From contig JADHZB010001137.1 of the NCBI GenBank assembly GCA_015657535.1, positions 8,799-65,507 on the forward strand: DNA of 56,709 nucleotides, given 5' to 3'. Every line of letters begins with the position of its first letter. Positions within the stretch are counted from its first letter, which is position 1. The translations under genes and the position numbers were made by a program. The stretch is from Nephromyces sp. MM_2019 (taxonomy: Eukaryota > Apicomplexa > Aconoidasida > Nephromycida). The notes below the pieces were generated by a model. It searched no databases. It saw only the letters and a list, made by a program, of their open reading frames with translations, and had not been told where the DNA came from. Of this stretch, positions 37,958 through 50,700 are shown piece by piece.

Positions 37958-38061
37958 GAAAATTCAGCACTTTACATATAAATTCCGCATTTTACTTATA
38001 AATTCCTCATTTTGGATGAACCTTCAGCACTTTACATATAAATTCAGCACTTTAGATATAA
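37958..38061. repeat. 20-bp tandem repeat, five copies
   Basis: Five imperfect copies of a unit like AAATTCAGCACTTTACATAT follow one another, with changes such as CCGCATTTTACTTAT in copy 2 and CTCATTTTGGATG in copy 3. A + frame crosses it but has no other support. Confidence 0.75.
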
Positions 38062-38691
38062 AAAATAAGCAACGACGAGCAACGATGATTAGTCCAACAT
38101 ATTTCCAGCATCTAGTAAGTGCTTTGCGTCAAACAAAAAACAAAAAAAGATTTATTAACAGAGTCATCCCATATGTAAATGCTTATACAGCGCCAAAAAT
38201 ATATTGAATTTTCTTTAATACAAAAAGATGATGATACTCACAGACTATGAGCAGCGTATAATTACTATCGTAAAGGAGCGTCAATTAAAATTTTTATGAA
38301 AAATATTTTTACAAATAAAGTATGTACTTTAACAATAAATATAAGACACTACGCTTAAATGTCGGCAGCAGGGGTTTATGCATACATACTATCAAGCTTC
38401 TGGGCGTATTTTAAGAAAAAACCGAACAAGGAAACTTTCTTTTACGACAGCCAGGCCAAGAAAATATCAGAAAAATCAACTTTATTATAAAACTGCTCAG
38501 TTGTAGCAAAAATAACAGGAGAAAAAGCATATAAAACCCAGGAAAAAACAACGCTGAAACTGCTTAATCCAGAAAAAACAACACCAGCCTGGTACCTAAG
38601 CTTGCTAAAGAAGTAATTGATATTACGTTTGAAATTGAAGATGATGAAGTAATATAAAACCTCAATTATCAGCAAGAAAAACTTTATTTCA

Positions 38692-41600
38692 TTAGATAGT
38701 ACAAAATCCATCCTGATTTTTACAACTAACCAGTATTGCATTGACAACAATTAAGACAATAAGGCAAGTAGTTGAAAGGCTCGAACGCTGATGATGTTCT
38801 GCTTTACGCAGCTGCGTATTTGCTTGGCTAGTAGTGTGCACAACCTGCTCCATATTGTAGTCGATACAATCGATTACCGTACCCTGAAAAAGAAAAACAC
38901 GTAGTCGGTGAAGCACCAAATATGCTACTGTGTGTGATGAACAAAAACCAAGGAAAAAAAGGGAAATTTACAGGCAAAAACCTACAATTTTCTACTCAAG
39001 AGAAAGCTGCCTTCTTTAGGCGAAGCCCTACAGCCCTTCATCAAATAGAAAAGTCGCTACAAATCAATATAATCCCAATGATGGGGAGCTTGTCTGCGAA
39101 GAGAATAAAGTAACAATATTGTTTCTTCTGAGAAACTTCAAACAACGATGCTCATGCAGGAGATGGTAAAATCATGCCAGATTGATGATAATTCAGACAC
39201 TAAGGCTGTGCATGTATTGGTGTTTGTGGGTGTGTGTGTGTATATGTGTATATATGTGTATATATGTGTATTCATGCGTTTATAGCGTCGTCTGTGTGTG
39301 ATATCTCATGCAATCTCGCAGAAAACGAAAAAATCATTTGCAAAATGCGTAGCAAAAGATTCAAGGCAAGAGAAACACGCAAGAAATAGTTTGATAAGGA
39401 AAAATGAGAATTACTGTCTGCTATCAGATTCAGGGGAAAAAAGGAAAAGCAAAACAAAATAAAGCAGAGATAAAATCGTCTGCACAATTAAATTCTGTGT
39501 ATTTCAAGAAAAGCTGGAAAGACTAGGAAAGAAACCAAAATAATAGCAAAAAATGCACTGAAAAAGGCAGAAAGAAAACTCATAACTTAGAGAAAAGACT
39601 AGGAACAAAGAGGATGAAAAAAGCCTACCTGCTCTATAACTAAAGTTGCTGCTTCCTTAAAAATGGAGTGCAGCTCCCCAAGAGACTGCAAAATCTTTGA
39701 GATCTCCTAAAAAATTCAGTTAAACAAGGAACACACACTGCATAATTAACCCACATGCATACATAAACACACTGCAAGCATCTACGAATGAGAATTGTGA
39801 AAAACTGATGCAATCAAAAAGGGAAGCAAAGTCTGCAAAAAAAGCGTCGGTCTCGGTTATATAAAGTATTCAAATAAAAACGCAAGAAAAATTGTCGTTT
39901 ACCTGATGGATTCTCAATCAAAAAATACTTTTTAAGCACGCACACTCTCACACACACACACACACTCACACACACTGATACACACAGATAATCTCATGTG
40001 CACTGACGCACACACGCTCACACGCTCACATGCGAATATTCTCACATGCACAAAGTTAGGCAATGATATTCACCACGTGATCCACGAGAGGCACATAAAG
40101 AAGAATACCAAAAAACTGGCCAAAAAATAGCAAGAAGGCCTGCATTCCGTCAAAATTAGAGATTTCATCGTTTTGCTTGATATTAAGACAATTTCTTTGT
40201 ATTCTCTCAACCACGAATGCCCTTAAACGTACACACTCGAGTGACATCACACACTTACTTGCTAAGTAAACGCCCTTAAACCTACTCACAACAAGTGCAA
40301 GACACTTACTTGCGGAGTGAATGTGCTATGCATCTAACGGTGGATTGCAAGTCTCAATTAGAGCATATCACACATCAAGAGTGAGAATCTTTGTGTGTGT
40401 GTGGATAAAGATAGCAACACAAGCTAAGGAAACATATAAATTCATACATCAAAAAAAATTGAAGGAGACTCTAGTTGATTGTAGGCTACTAGTCTTATCA
40501 TTCACCTGAAATGCTTGACACAGTTTATGATAAATAAGAAATTAAGGCTGATAGCAGAAAAACGAGGATTTTTGTACTTCAAAAAAGTCATGTATAACAA
40601 AGCGACATAAAGCTATCATCTTCAACCGCAAAAAAAGCATCAACTTGCTCCATAAGGAGGTATACTAAAGAAGAAAAACTTTCAACTAGTTACCTCATTT
40701 CTCATACCAATATCCTGATCAACATTATCCTTTATAGTAAGAGTATCTGAAAGAAGCTAGCAGAAATAGACAAAGAGAAGAATTGCAAAAACTTGGAGTT
40801 AAAACTTCAGAAATTTAGGGTTTAGGGTTTAGGGTTTGGAGTTTAGGGTTCAAATTCAGAAAAGCAGTGTATATGGAACGATTATTTACTGATATCAACT
40901 CGTGCCAACACAAAAAAAACATCATCGTTAATATGTGCAGCTGCATACAAACTTTTTCAAAGTTGTTCAAGGTGTGTATCTTTAACACACAACAGGAATG
41001 ACCTACCGCATCGCTTCCATCATCAGTGGATCTAATTGATGAATAAGAAACTTCTGGAGGGCTCACTCTCTTGTCCACTTCTGCTTGAAAAAGCGCAAGA
41101 CGATGACATGAATTAATCCGAGATGAAAAAGTGATAAAAAGTTTAAATTAAAAGCTAAAAAATGACGAAATCGTGAAGAATCAATAACCATCAGATGAAG
41201 AATCTCCCTACTGAAAGACATCTTCGCTTTCTTCCTTGAACAAAGACATCTATCATCTCAAAATATATGAATTCTACCAAATAGATAGGCAAAAAGTCCA
41301 ATTTGAAAATATGAATATCTTCGAATATCAAACTATCGAATATACATTAGAAATGGTTTCCACAATAGCAAATTCGCAAAAAATAACAATTTCGAAGATC
41401 TTATGGCTGAAATGCTCTTACCATTATCAACACACAAAAAAGCGTAAAATTTTGTATGCAAATAGTCGAGAAAAGATTGAACTTGAGGACAAACGAAGAT
41501 TTCTGAATGAATTTCTTCATAAAACACAGAAGATAAAGATGAAGGAGATGATGAAGAAGAAGAAGAAAAAGAATAAGAATATGGAGAAGAAAACGGCGAA

Positions 41601-44600
41601 CAAGAAGACAAAGAAGAAGAACGGGAAGTTATATAGTTTCACTGTTGAAGTAATCGATTAAAAAAAACAAATTTCTGACGGAAAAATATCAGAGAAATTG
41701 AAATTTAAAGAAAAATTCAGTGTTTGCAATCTTCAAACTCCAACAAGAAGATGAATTCTATCTTCATTCCCAAAGAGGGCACTACACACTGCACAGGGTA
41801 ATAAATGTCACCTTGTGTGTGCAACACAACAATCGATATACTTTATTCAACACACAAGTTACGCACTCGAAAAGTTCGTAATAAAAACGAAAAACTTGCG
41901 TTGAAGATTAGCAAAAATAAGAAAATCGAATCGAAAAGGCAAAGGTCCTCATTGAGAGCACACACAGAAACACACACACAAAAACTGCTGCTTGGAATTG
42001 TTTGGCATACTCATGCCTCCTCAATCATATATATAAAATATATATATATATTAATGAGTTATAAAAGAACTCAATAATAAATGCTTACTAAACACAAAAA
42101 AATATTTTTTTCACACACAAAAGTATACCTAATGAAGAAAAAGATATCTTCAACACCCCTGATTAAGCTATCAAAGGATGCTGAAATCACTAGGCTAAGC
42201 TCATTGATTATATGATAAAATAAAAAACATCGGAAAGTTTAATAGAAAATGGTTTTTAGCAAATTTCATGATCTTTTAAACTGAAGATTCCCAACTGTTA
42301 TCATCTCAGAATTACCTTGTCTCACATAACGCTTTAGATACCGACAAAAGCTAAAGAGAAACACCACGCACACACCATTCATACAGGGATTTGCTATCTT
42401 ATTACACACACACACACACACACCATTCATACAGGGATTTGCTATCTTATTACACACACACACACACACACACCATTCATACAGGGATTTGCTATCTTAT
42501 TACACACACACACACACACACCATTCATACAGGGATTTGCTATCTTATTACACACACACACACACACACCATTCATACAGACACTTTGCTATCTTATTAC
42601 ACACACACACACACACCATTCATATAGCTCTTTTGCTGCTTCCTAAAACTCTGGGATAACTGCTGCAATTGTGTAGCAATATTTCTTTGTGCATTTTTCT
42701 TCAGTAAAAGGGTAGCGTGTGTGTCATCACCAAGGGTCATTGTGCTGTCATTTAAACTCTTCACTGTTGCTTCACAACTACGAAAAAGCTGCAGAAAAGA
42801 AAGTTTAAGCCTTATCAGGGTTAATGAAGTATCGATGCTCGGCATATACAACATAAAATACAGATAAATAGGGAAAACGCAAAGAAGGAGGCTCAATTAG
42901 ATACGAAAATGGGAGAGTAAAGAAGAGAAAAGGGAGGGAAAAAAAGCAGAAAATAATGGAAAAATTAACGAAAAAAATGGATAAATTTTAGAAAAAATCA
43001 CACACACAAACACTTGCTAAAGTGTATATACACTCAAGCAGCATTCAGGCGAGGGAAAAACACCTGAAATGTAGATATAAAAAATACCTACATTATAGAG
43101 CATTTATAGAGAAATTTTGTGGCGAACTGATTTTCTAATGTGTTAGTTTTCAAAATGAAAAGCTAATGAAGAAGATATTTAAGTGTGTGTGTGTGCGTTT
43201 GTTTTGGGTGCTTGTGTGTGTGTTTGGGAGGATAATAAATCAGAAAAAACTACTAGGAAAATAACAAAAATCCCACCTCAGGAATAGCAGAGGTCAGTCG
43301 CTGTACTCCAAGATCAGGGGCATCGTTTGAGTCAAATACTCTAAGTAATCGCTTCTGCTGGGCTTTTTGAAGCTGCGACACTGCCATAAACATACACAGA
43401 AAAGAGCACTAATCTTCAACATTAGAAGAAATAAAAGAAACTAGTGAAGCAGCGCAATCTGTAGAGATATCACACACAGCATCATACACCAAAAATCACA
43501 CACAGAGTCACACACGCACACAAAAACTCGCACACACGCACACAGCTTAGCCAGAATCAACGAAATCCACGAAAATGCACTAAATTCTTATTTTTTGTGG
43601 TGCAAAAGAGAATGAATAAAAAATTCTTTGAATTTGATATATATTTGAAGATAATACGTATAGGCAATTCCATGTATTCACACATACGCAAATATATAAT
43701 TCCTGGTCGGTTACTGCTTTCACAGTGTACAAAGTTTCTATAGGAAATAGTGAGTTGATAGCATTTAAAGCTAAATTATACTTACTCTTCAATTCTAAAA
43801 AAAATAAATACAAAAATACCAGTATTACTAGCTAAACGCGTGTGTTTGTGTGTGTGAGAAAGCGCCATAAACGTACTCTTTTCCTTGATCTTGCTAATTT
43901 GATCCTGTGCCTCTTCTAGCTTGTCGACCTGAAGCAACCACGCATACTCAGGCTAAGTTAGTTACACAAATCCAACTCTTCATCTTCACACCCAATTCTT
44001 CATTTGTAAAACTTCGCAATATAGTAAGGTGTAAAAGAATATTTTTCATAACCATAAAAACCCGGATAATCCTCGGAAATGCAGTGAAATATCTTCAGTT
44101 AAGAAAAAAGTAAAGCTTATATCTACGAAATCATTCTGCAAGAACGAGGATATGAGATTTCCCTAAAGGCATAGTGATAAACGCTGCAGAAGCTATATAA
44201 AATAAAAGAGTAAAGTGCTTCTTACCCATACAGGAGGGAGTTCATATGTCATCTCTATGAAAGTTTGAGATTCATCCCTGTATGGATCCTTCAGCAGGGA
44301 TTCTGAGCCTGTAAAAATGCAAAAGAACAAGGATTTATCAGTGCAAACATTTGTGCCGATGCGTGTGTGTGTGTGCCTGAGTCTGCTTCTGTCTGCCTGT
44401 GCGTGCCTCTATCGGCCTGCGTGTTAATCTGCCCGTCTGCGTCTGCCTACTTGCCCATCTGCCTGCCTGTCTGCCTGTGTGTGGCTCTATCTACCTGTGT
44501 GTGTGCAATTTTGCAACTCTCGCATGCATCACCCGTATGCATATGCACACACAAATCGAAAAAACATCTAAAAACTTTTTAAAAGAAGACTACAAACTGG

Positions 44601-45435
44601 GAAGCAAATTGTGTGTTTAATTATGAAAGCGATACTCCTGCTTCCTCTAGTTCTAGTGACTTGAATCTCATATATATATTTAACGTCATCAGAGTGGTTT
44701 TATCAAACCCTCCTGAGAAGATTGAAGGCTTTACACACCCTTTTAAGCTAAGATTTCTGCTTCGTTCCTCAATTGGTTTCTTCTAAAGATTTTACTCTAA
44801 AGAAAAAGAAGCAGAAAAAACCTTTTCTTTTGATGAAAATGCAAAGAAGAAGAAGAAGATGCTTTTATGTATCCTAGAAGTTCGTTCACTTCATCTAGAA
44901 ACAGCCTAGCTCAGTTATTCTAGTAGCTTCCTATTGCAGGCATTCATCAAAGCTAGAAAAAAGCAAATTATAGCGCAATAATCCAATGGTTTTCACCTAA
45001 TATTTTACTCTACGTTTCGTTCTTTTTCTTATCATTTTTTCACAGTAAACTAATCGTGAAGATAAGTGGCCATTTGAAAAAGCAATTGATGAAGGGAGTA
45101 GGTTGGAGGTATTACATAAAATTTTGCAGTGATTATGCATTTTATGCACTACTGTAGCAGAGTATGGTGAAAATTTGAAAGCAGAGAAAAAGCTTGTTTA
45201 CACACTTTGATAAAGGGGCATTTTTGTCTTGAAAAATAGCAAAAATAACAGAAAAAGAGCGAAATTCATCGAAAAAAGAACAAAATTTCACGAATCCTCA
45301 AAAGCAGTAAATACCTGAAACTCGATCCGACGTAGCAAAAGCATAGTCATTGCTCTTAAATCTCAATTTTTTATTGCTTTCCTGCTTTCTGTAGTCTAAG
45401 AAAGCAGTCGTTAAATCGCGGGTAAGCAGCGCCAT
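38692..45435 (-). CDS. STX16: Qa-SNARE of the syntaxin-16/Tlg2 type, nine exons
   Basis: Syntaxin-16/Tlg2 drives fusion of endosome-derived vesicles with the trans-Golgi network. Minus-strand exons, 5' to 3': 45435-45315, 44308-44226, 43928-43877, 43380-43277, 42788-42617, 41080-41007, 40756-40694, 39706-39629, 38883-38692; all joins keep phase, giving 312 residues. It opens MALLTRDLTTAFLDYRK, matching the family's N-terminal start. ELPPVWVDKLEEAQDQI matches the PPxWVD stretch of syntaxin-16. LFRSCEATVKSL and LQQLSQSFRKQQKSYMN lie in the helical N-terminal domain. The SNARE helix runs from about 224 (EISKILQSLGELHSIF); the zero-layer Gln 249 is the last residue of exon 8, followed by GTVIDCIDYN. 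A membrane anchor is near 286-303 (CLIVLIVVNAILVS), rather short, before a nine-residue tail. The start of exon 7 has an alternative (40746) and exon 6 may begin 3 bases earlier. Human syntaxin-16 is about 325 residues. Confidence 0.93.
39951..40050. repeat. CA-rich microsatellite in a syntaxin intron
   Basis: Interrupted (CA)n with CACACTCACA variants on +, that is (TG)n in the sense of the syntaxin gene. It sits in the intron between exons 8 and 7. Confidence 0.8.
40814..40850 (+). repeat. Interstitial telomere-type repeat (TTTAGGG)
   Basis: Three perfect TTTAGGG units, one degenerate unit (TTTGGAG) and one more TTTAGGG lie inside the short intron between syntaxin exons 6 and 7. TTTAGGG is the telomere repeat of plants and several apicomplexans. 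Confidence 0.85.
42375..42620. repeat. 47-50-bp minisatellite abutting a syntaxin exon end
   Basis: Six units start CCATTCATA at 42375, 42423, 42473, 42521, 42569 and 42616. Each has a core CCATTCATACAGGGATTTGC, then TATCTTATTA and a (CA) run. The last, most diverged unit overlaps the 3' end of syntaxin exon 5 (42788-42617) and its splice donor. Confidence 0.9.
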
Positions 45436-47743
45436 TTTTTTGTATGAAAAAATGGAAAAATTCCGGTATTTTCAAATCGATGAGCCACCTCTCTCGTATG
45501 AATAATTAAAGACTGGAGAAACTCACTTTCCGGATAAATTTATGCAGGTTACAGCAAGAAACGCAGTAAAGGTGAAAGTTTTGTTTCAAGCTCTTTACTT
45601 CTTGCAGAGAGGTCAATTACAGAATCAAAGCTTCCTAAAGTGGATAAAACAGCGTCAAAATCCAAAAGCAGCAGACCTTCAATAAGTACTTCTTTTTGTG
45701 TGGATGAAACTCGAGCAGAAATCTCACTTTTTCTAGTTTTCTATAGAAAGGTACACACCAAATATTTCAGATAAATAGGAGAAAGCAGTTCTACTAGCTT
45801 AAGCAGTGGAAAATTATGTGAAAATTTCACTTCTTCTACTTTTAAATAGTAAAGCACATTCCAAATCTTAAAGAAATAGGAAATCTTGCTTTCTCTAGCT
45901 TCATCTTCATCAAAAACACAAAAAAAATGGAAATACTCCGTAAGAAGTACCACTGCTTAGCTGAATGTTTTTGGAGATGAAAGTGGCAAGGTGGCTACGT
46001 CAGAAGAGTAGGAAAATGTATGTGACAACATCACAATCAACAAAGGCATCAAAAAATTCGGCAAAACACTGCTTTTGTTTGGACTTTAATGTGGAAAAGC
46101 CACAGTTTCAGCGCTTGACAAAAAAATTTCCAATTAAAACACTTAAATGCTGAGGAAGCGAGAGAGAAAAAACACGGAATTCAAGTGAATTATACCGAGT
46201 TTCACAAAAAGAACAAGAAGATGATTTACATCTTCAAATGTGTAAAGTAGGTTTACTTTGAAAGAATAAAGATGAAGGAAAAGAAGAAGATGCAAAGAAA
46301 ACACCCAAATTTTCACGTATATATCTCCATAGGATCCCTTCAACAATCCCACCATGTCAGCTTCATCTACGCACACTTTTGCTTCCGATCTTACTCATCT
46401 GTTTCACTACTCTAGTTCCTGCCTAAATAAGAGAAAATGCTCTAAAATATCTTCAAATTTTCGCTGCGAAACTAACCGAAGCTTAAAAGCACTCAACAAC
46501 TGAGCAGGAAAGCTAGAAAACCAAAAAAAGTAAAAAGTTTGCGCAAATCTTAAGTATAAAGAGATTTCTAACATGAAGACATTACAAAGAGTAATGAAAA
46601 TGGCCTAGAATGCTTGCTTTCTAGTATTTAAAAGAAGAAGAAGAAGCTGAGAGCTTCGTAAAAAACCGTGAAAATTGCAAAAACTGCAGTGATGATGAAG
46701 CTAGGCTAAATCTGATGATTGCAGTATATATTACATTCATATGAGAGAGGATGATGAAACTGAGCTAAAAGCGAAGCTTCGGTGCAGCTTTTTCTCTCAA
46801 ACTGATGCGCAGTGTTTATAATCTCAAAGCAAGAAGACAATATATATTAAATATACTAGGATTACCTACTTTTGTGGAGAAGAAGATATCAAATATTCTA
46901 GAACCAACACACGCAAAGATATTTCGCAGCTTATTAAGAGATAAAACGTGTTTCCTATCCAGCCTAATGTGCAGCTAGTGGGTTCTTCTAAGCTGGCATG
47001 GGTGAAGGTGGAAACAGCCAATCGCCTTCATCTACCTAACAAGCAGCTGTTGCTTCCATAGAGAGTGTGAAGATGAAGCTTAAAGAGTGTGGAATCTGAT
47101 GAAGTTGCAGAAGTTTCCCCATTGAAGACTTTATATACTCTGAAAGCTAATCAAATGTTTTCGTTCCTATTAAACAGAAGAAATCTAGGCTAATCAACTC
47201 TTTTCCCTCTTCTTGCAATGAAACCACACCAACTCCCTCATTGAACTCAAATCACCTAAGAGATCATCATTTCACACCAAACTCATTCATTTTCTCAGAC
47301 TTTCCACACCCTTCGAAGAGATTAGGTTTGATGTTTTTCCGAAAATCCCTCCTCAGATACCCTCAAAAAGCTACTTTTTCATTGCTTTTTAGCTTTAAAA
47401 TAGCGAACTATTCTGCAGTAACTTAAGTCCAAATTCTACTGTTTAGGAGGCTGATTTTGCTGCATAAAAAGTGCTAGTGTATAGAGATTTTATAGCTTAA
47501 TCCAGATGTTGTGAAGTTTTTGAGTTTTAGTACTAGTGTGTGTGTGTTTTGTTGCTTAGTGTCTGGGGGTTGTTATGTTTAATGTGCGGCTATTTTGATG
47601 CTTCGTGTGTGCGTTTTTGAGGTTTTTATTAGTTAAAACGTAGCCTTCCTCCTCTTCTTCAACTCGAGCGGAGTTTTTGATGCTTTTTATAAAAAGATTA
47701 TCAGATTGTATTTTTAAGAGGGTAGTATAATGAGTTGCAGAGA
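45436..47743. other. Divergent spacer between syntaxin-16 and GPN1
   Basis: The two start codons face away from each other, 2.3 kb apart, so promoters of both genes probably lie here. The DNA is A-rich on + with GAAGAAG runs in its first two thirds, then T-rich near GPN1. I see no clear core promoter element. A possible pair of - exons is listed separately. Confidence 0.5.
46407..46512 (-). CDS. Possible last two exons of a small gene
   Basis: On -, exon 46512-46477 lies between a pyrimidine-rich acceptor (TTGGTTTTCTAG) and donor GTTAGT and reads FPAQLLSAFKLR. It joins in phase to an exon starting at 46422 that adds QELE and stops at TAG. Upstream exons were not found; a start candidate at about 47118 (MGKLLQLHQIPHSL) is speculative. 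Confidence 0.2.
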
Positions 47744-50700
47744 ATGGATATTCCAATTAATTCCGTAAAGGCTGAAACGGAGGTTTCTGGAGCGATGAAG
47801 GGGAATAATGGAAATGTGATTAAAATATCGGATATGCCCACTGCAATTGTTGTGATTGGGTAGGAAGTTTCAGCTGAAATGTGCAGGAAATTCTGCTTTA
47901 TCCTCGTCTTCATCCTCGTCTTCATCCTCATCTTCATTCTCATCTTCATCCTCATCTTCATCCTCATCTTCATCCTCATCTTCATCCTCATCTTCATCCT
48001 CATCTTCATCCTCGTCTTCATCCTAAATTCATCTTCGGAGCGATAACTTGTTGCTTTTTATTTGAATTTTTCGCATGCAAACTCTTCTATTCCTCAATAG
48101 ATACAAATGATGTTTTAGATTTACTTTTTTGAGATGCTTCTTTATAGGTTCAGATGTAAATTTGTTGGAAAAAATCACAATTTTTTAAAGATTTTTAATG
48201 ATAATTACTAATCAATTACGCGAATTGCTTATTAGAGATTACGAAATTAATAAAAAGCCCCAATTTTAAATAAAATTGTTGATTTTCAATCGTAATATTG
48301 TCTTTTTCACCTTTTTTTTCGTGAAGATGAGCCTTCGTGTAGATATTTTGCTAAACAGGTGAAATTCTGGGTAATTTCGCTCCCTTCCTGCACCCCGTTT
48401 GGCTCTAAATGAGTCAATTTTGTAAATTTTTCGCTGCTTTTAAGGATGAAGATTGAATTTTGTAATCCTTTAGTGTGCGATATTGCTTATTCTCGACGCC
48501 TAGTGTCTTACTTTTAGGCGATTTTGAGCTTTTTGGTTTTCATGACGTAAAGAGGATTTGCTTCTCTTTCTTCTGGTTGCTGAAAATGTGTGTGTGTTTT
48601 GCTAGGAGCTCTAGAATTCTCGTAGTTTTAATATTACTGCTTTAGATTCTCTGCAATGATGGTGGTTGTTATGAAGAGGTAGTGTTTGTTGTTTCTTTTG
48701 TAGATATTACTAGCTTTTTCAGTGCTGATATAGTTTGGTTAAAGAACGTTTTGCTATTTATCTCGAAAAAAAGAGGAAAATTGCTACTCTTTTAGGCGTT
48801 TCCCAGTGATTTCAGCAAAGCAGCATGTTTGCATCAGGAATTTTGTTGTATGCCTGACACGCACACAAATACACAGAAAACTGCACACGCAGAAAACCGC
48901 TTGCAAAAAACTGCACACACAGAAAGTCACACAAACCAGCACGAACACACACACCAACGCACACACAAAAGTTGAGAATTCTAAAACCACCCCCATCCTC
49001 CAAAAATGATGAATTTGTTTTTGACAAAATCTGCAATTCTGCAATTGAATTTCGCCCCAATTCATATAAATATGGAGCATTGTGCATTTTTAGACTTTTT
49101 TATTCAAATTTTTTCTATTTTCCTTTCAATAAATCTTGAAATACTCTTTTTCTAGTTAATGAGGGCTAATTTTCTCAAATTTCCTGGAAAACTTCCAGGA
49201 TTTACGATGAAATGAGTGGCTTTATCTTCAAATTTCCCAAAAACGCTTACTTTTTCATTGATTTCTTGCCATGTTTTCATGGGATATCTCCCCAATTCAT
49301 CACAAACGAGTTTGAGCAACAACTGTTGACGTCTTCGAGTGGCTGTGCGTTAAGAAAATTCCTTGGAAAAGAGAAGCACAGCACACAAAGCAAGAATGAA
49401 TGAATTGTTTCTTCCTCAGCCTCTTAATTTTTGATTTTTTTTGACAACTTGATGCTTTTTTAGGATGGCAGGAAGCGGGAAAACGACTTTTGTAACCTCT
49501 TTGATGCATTATCTTTCTGAAACTTGTAAGAAGAAGGTTTATTCGATAAACTTGGATCCTGCTGTAAGTTTTGCATCTTTATTGGAGTTTTTCATATTCA
49601 TGAAGAAGCGATTAATTTTGCATCTTCAAACTTTTTTTTCTCATTTTTTCATGTTTATGAAGAAGAGGTGTAACTAGTGAGAAGTTTTTGAGCTATTTCC
49701 AATATTTTTCAATGAAAGCACACACAGTGGGTAGTTTAAAATTGGAAAGAATTTTTTGCATACACGAAATTTAGTTAACTTTCTTTATGTTAAGTTTCGA
49801 GGATTTTATTGTTTTTTAGTTTTTTCATATATTATTTTGTGGGATTTTTAGAGGTTTTTTTCCCCTTTTTTTTCATTTATTTCAACGTGTTTGTGTAGTA
49901 GTCTTGCCAATCGGTTTGGGCTTTAAATGATAGAAAAGTGTCTTCTTCTTGCATTATAAAAGGGAGGAAAAAGAGGGAGAAAAAATAGAACAAATACCAG
50001 CTTTCTTGCGTTAATAAAAGGAGAGGAAAGAGGAAAAAATGAGTGAAAAGGAGAATTTCACTGCGAAGGAGCTATATATGCTACAAGTATGCGATTTTCT
50101 TTTTTTTTGTGTGGATATTTTCCAAGTGGAGTTTTGTCTTCTTTCCAACTAATAAAAATGTCGTTGAAAAGGGCGTTTTTTCACTTTATTCAGAATATAT
50201 CGAGCATATACTATAGGTAAATTCAGTTTTTTTTATTTTCTTTTCTTTTCGACTCTTCAGGTACTCTCAGTTCCTTTCAAGTGCAATATAAGTAAGCCCT
50301 CATTCTTAATGAGTAGCAGGTTTCTCTGCATTTCGTTATCTTCCTCATCTTTATTCCATCTTTTTGTGCTTAAATTGAATGAAATACTGATACTTTTGTA
50401 GTGTGATACATTAGTATATCAAGATTGGCATACTATGAATTCCGTGTGTATATCATTTTGTGTGTAAATTTTTGTGCGGGAAAGCTCACGTTTTGTATGT
50501 GCAATATTGTTTTATTTGGTAACTCACCCAGTAATGCATACACAAGCGACTGCTACTCAAGTGTGTGTAAGAACTCCATCCCATAAGGTTAATCAGCTAC
50601 TCGAAGGGGTGGAATAGTATTATTTATGAAAAAATGACGGATTATTGTTGTAATTTACAGTTTTTCTTCTTCTTCTTCTTTTCTTTCTGTTATTTCTCTT

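Noticed and set aside
42375..42620. Regular repeats that could suggest a CRISPR array
   Set aside because: The units are contiguous minisatellite copies with CA runs as spacers, in a eukaryotic intron, and no cas genes are present.
44367..44620. Cys-rich + frames around 44.4 kb
   Set aside because: They arise from TGCCTG/TGTG repeats in a syntaxin intron and lie antisense to the gene.
47701..48132. Frames of Met-Lys-Met-Arg or His-Leu-His-Pro repeats on the two strands
   Set aside because: Both are readings of the intronic 12-bp repeat.
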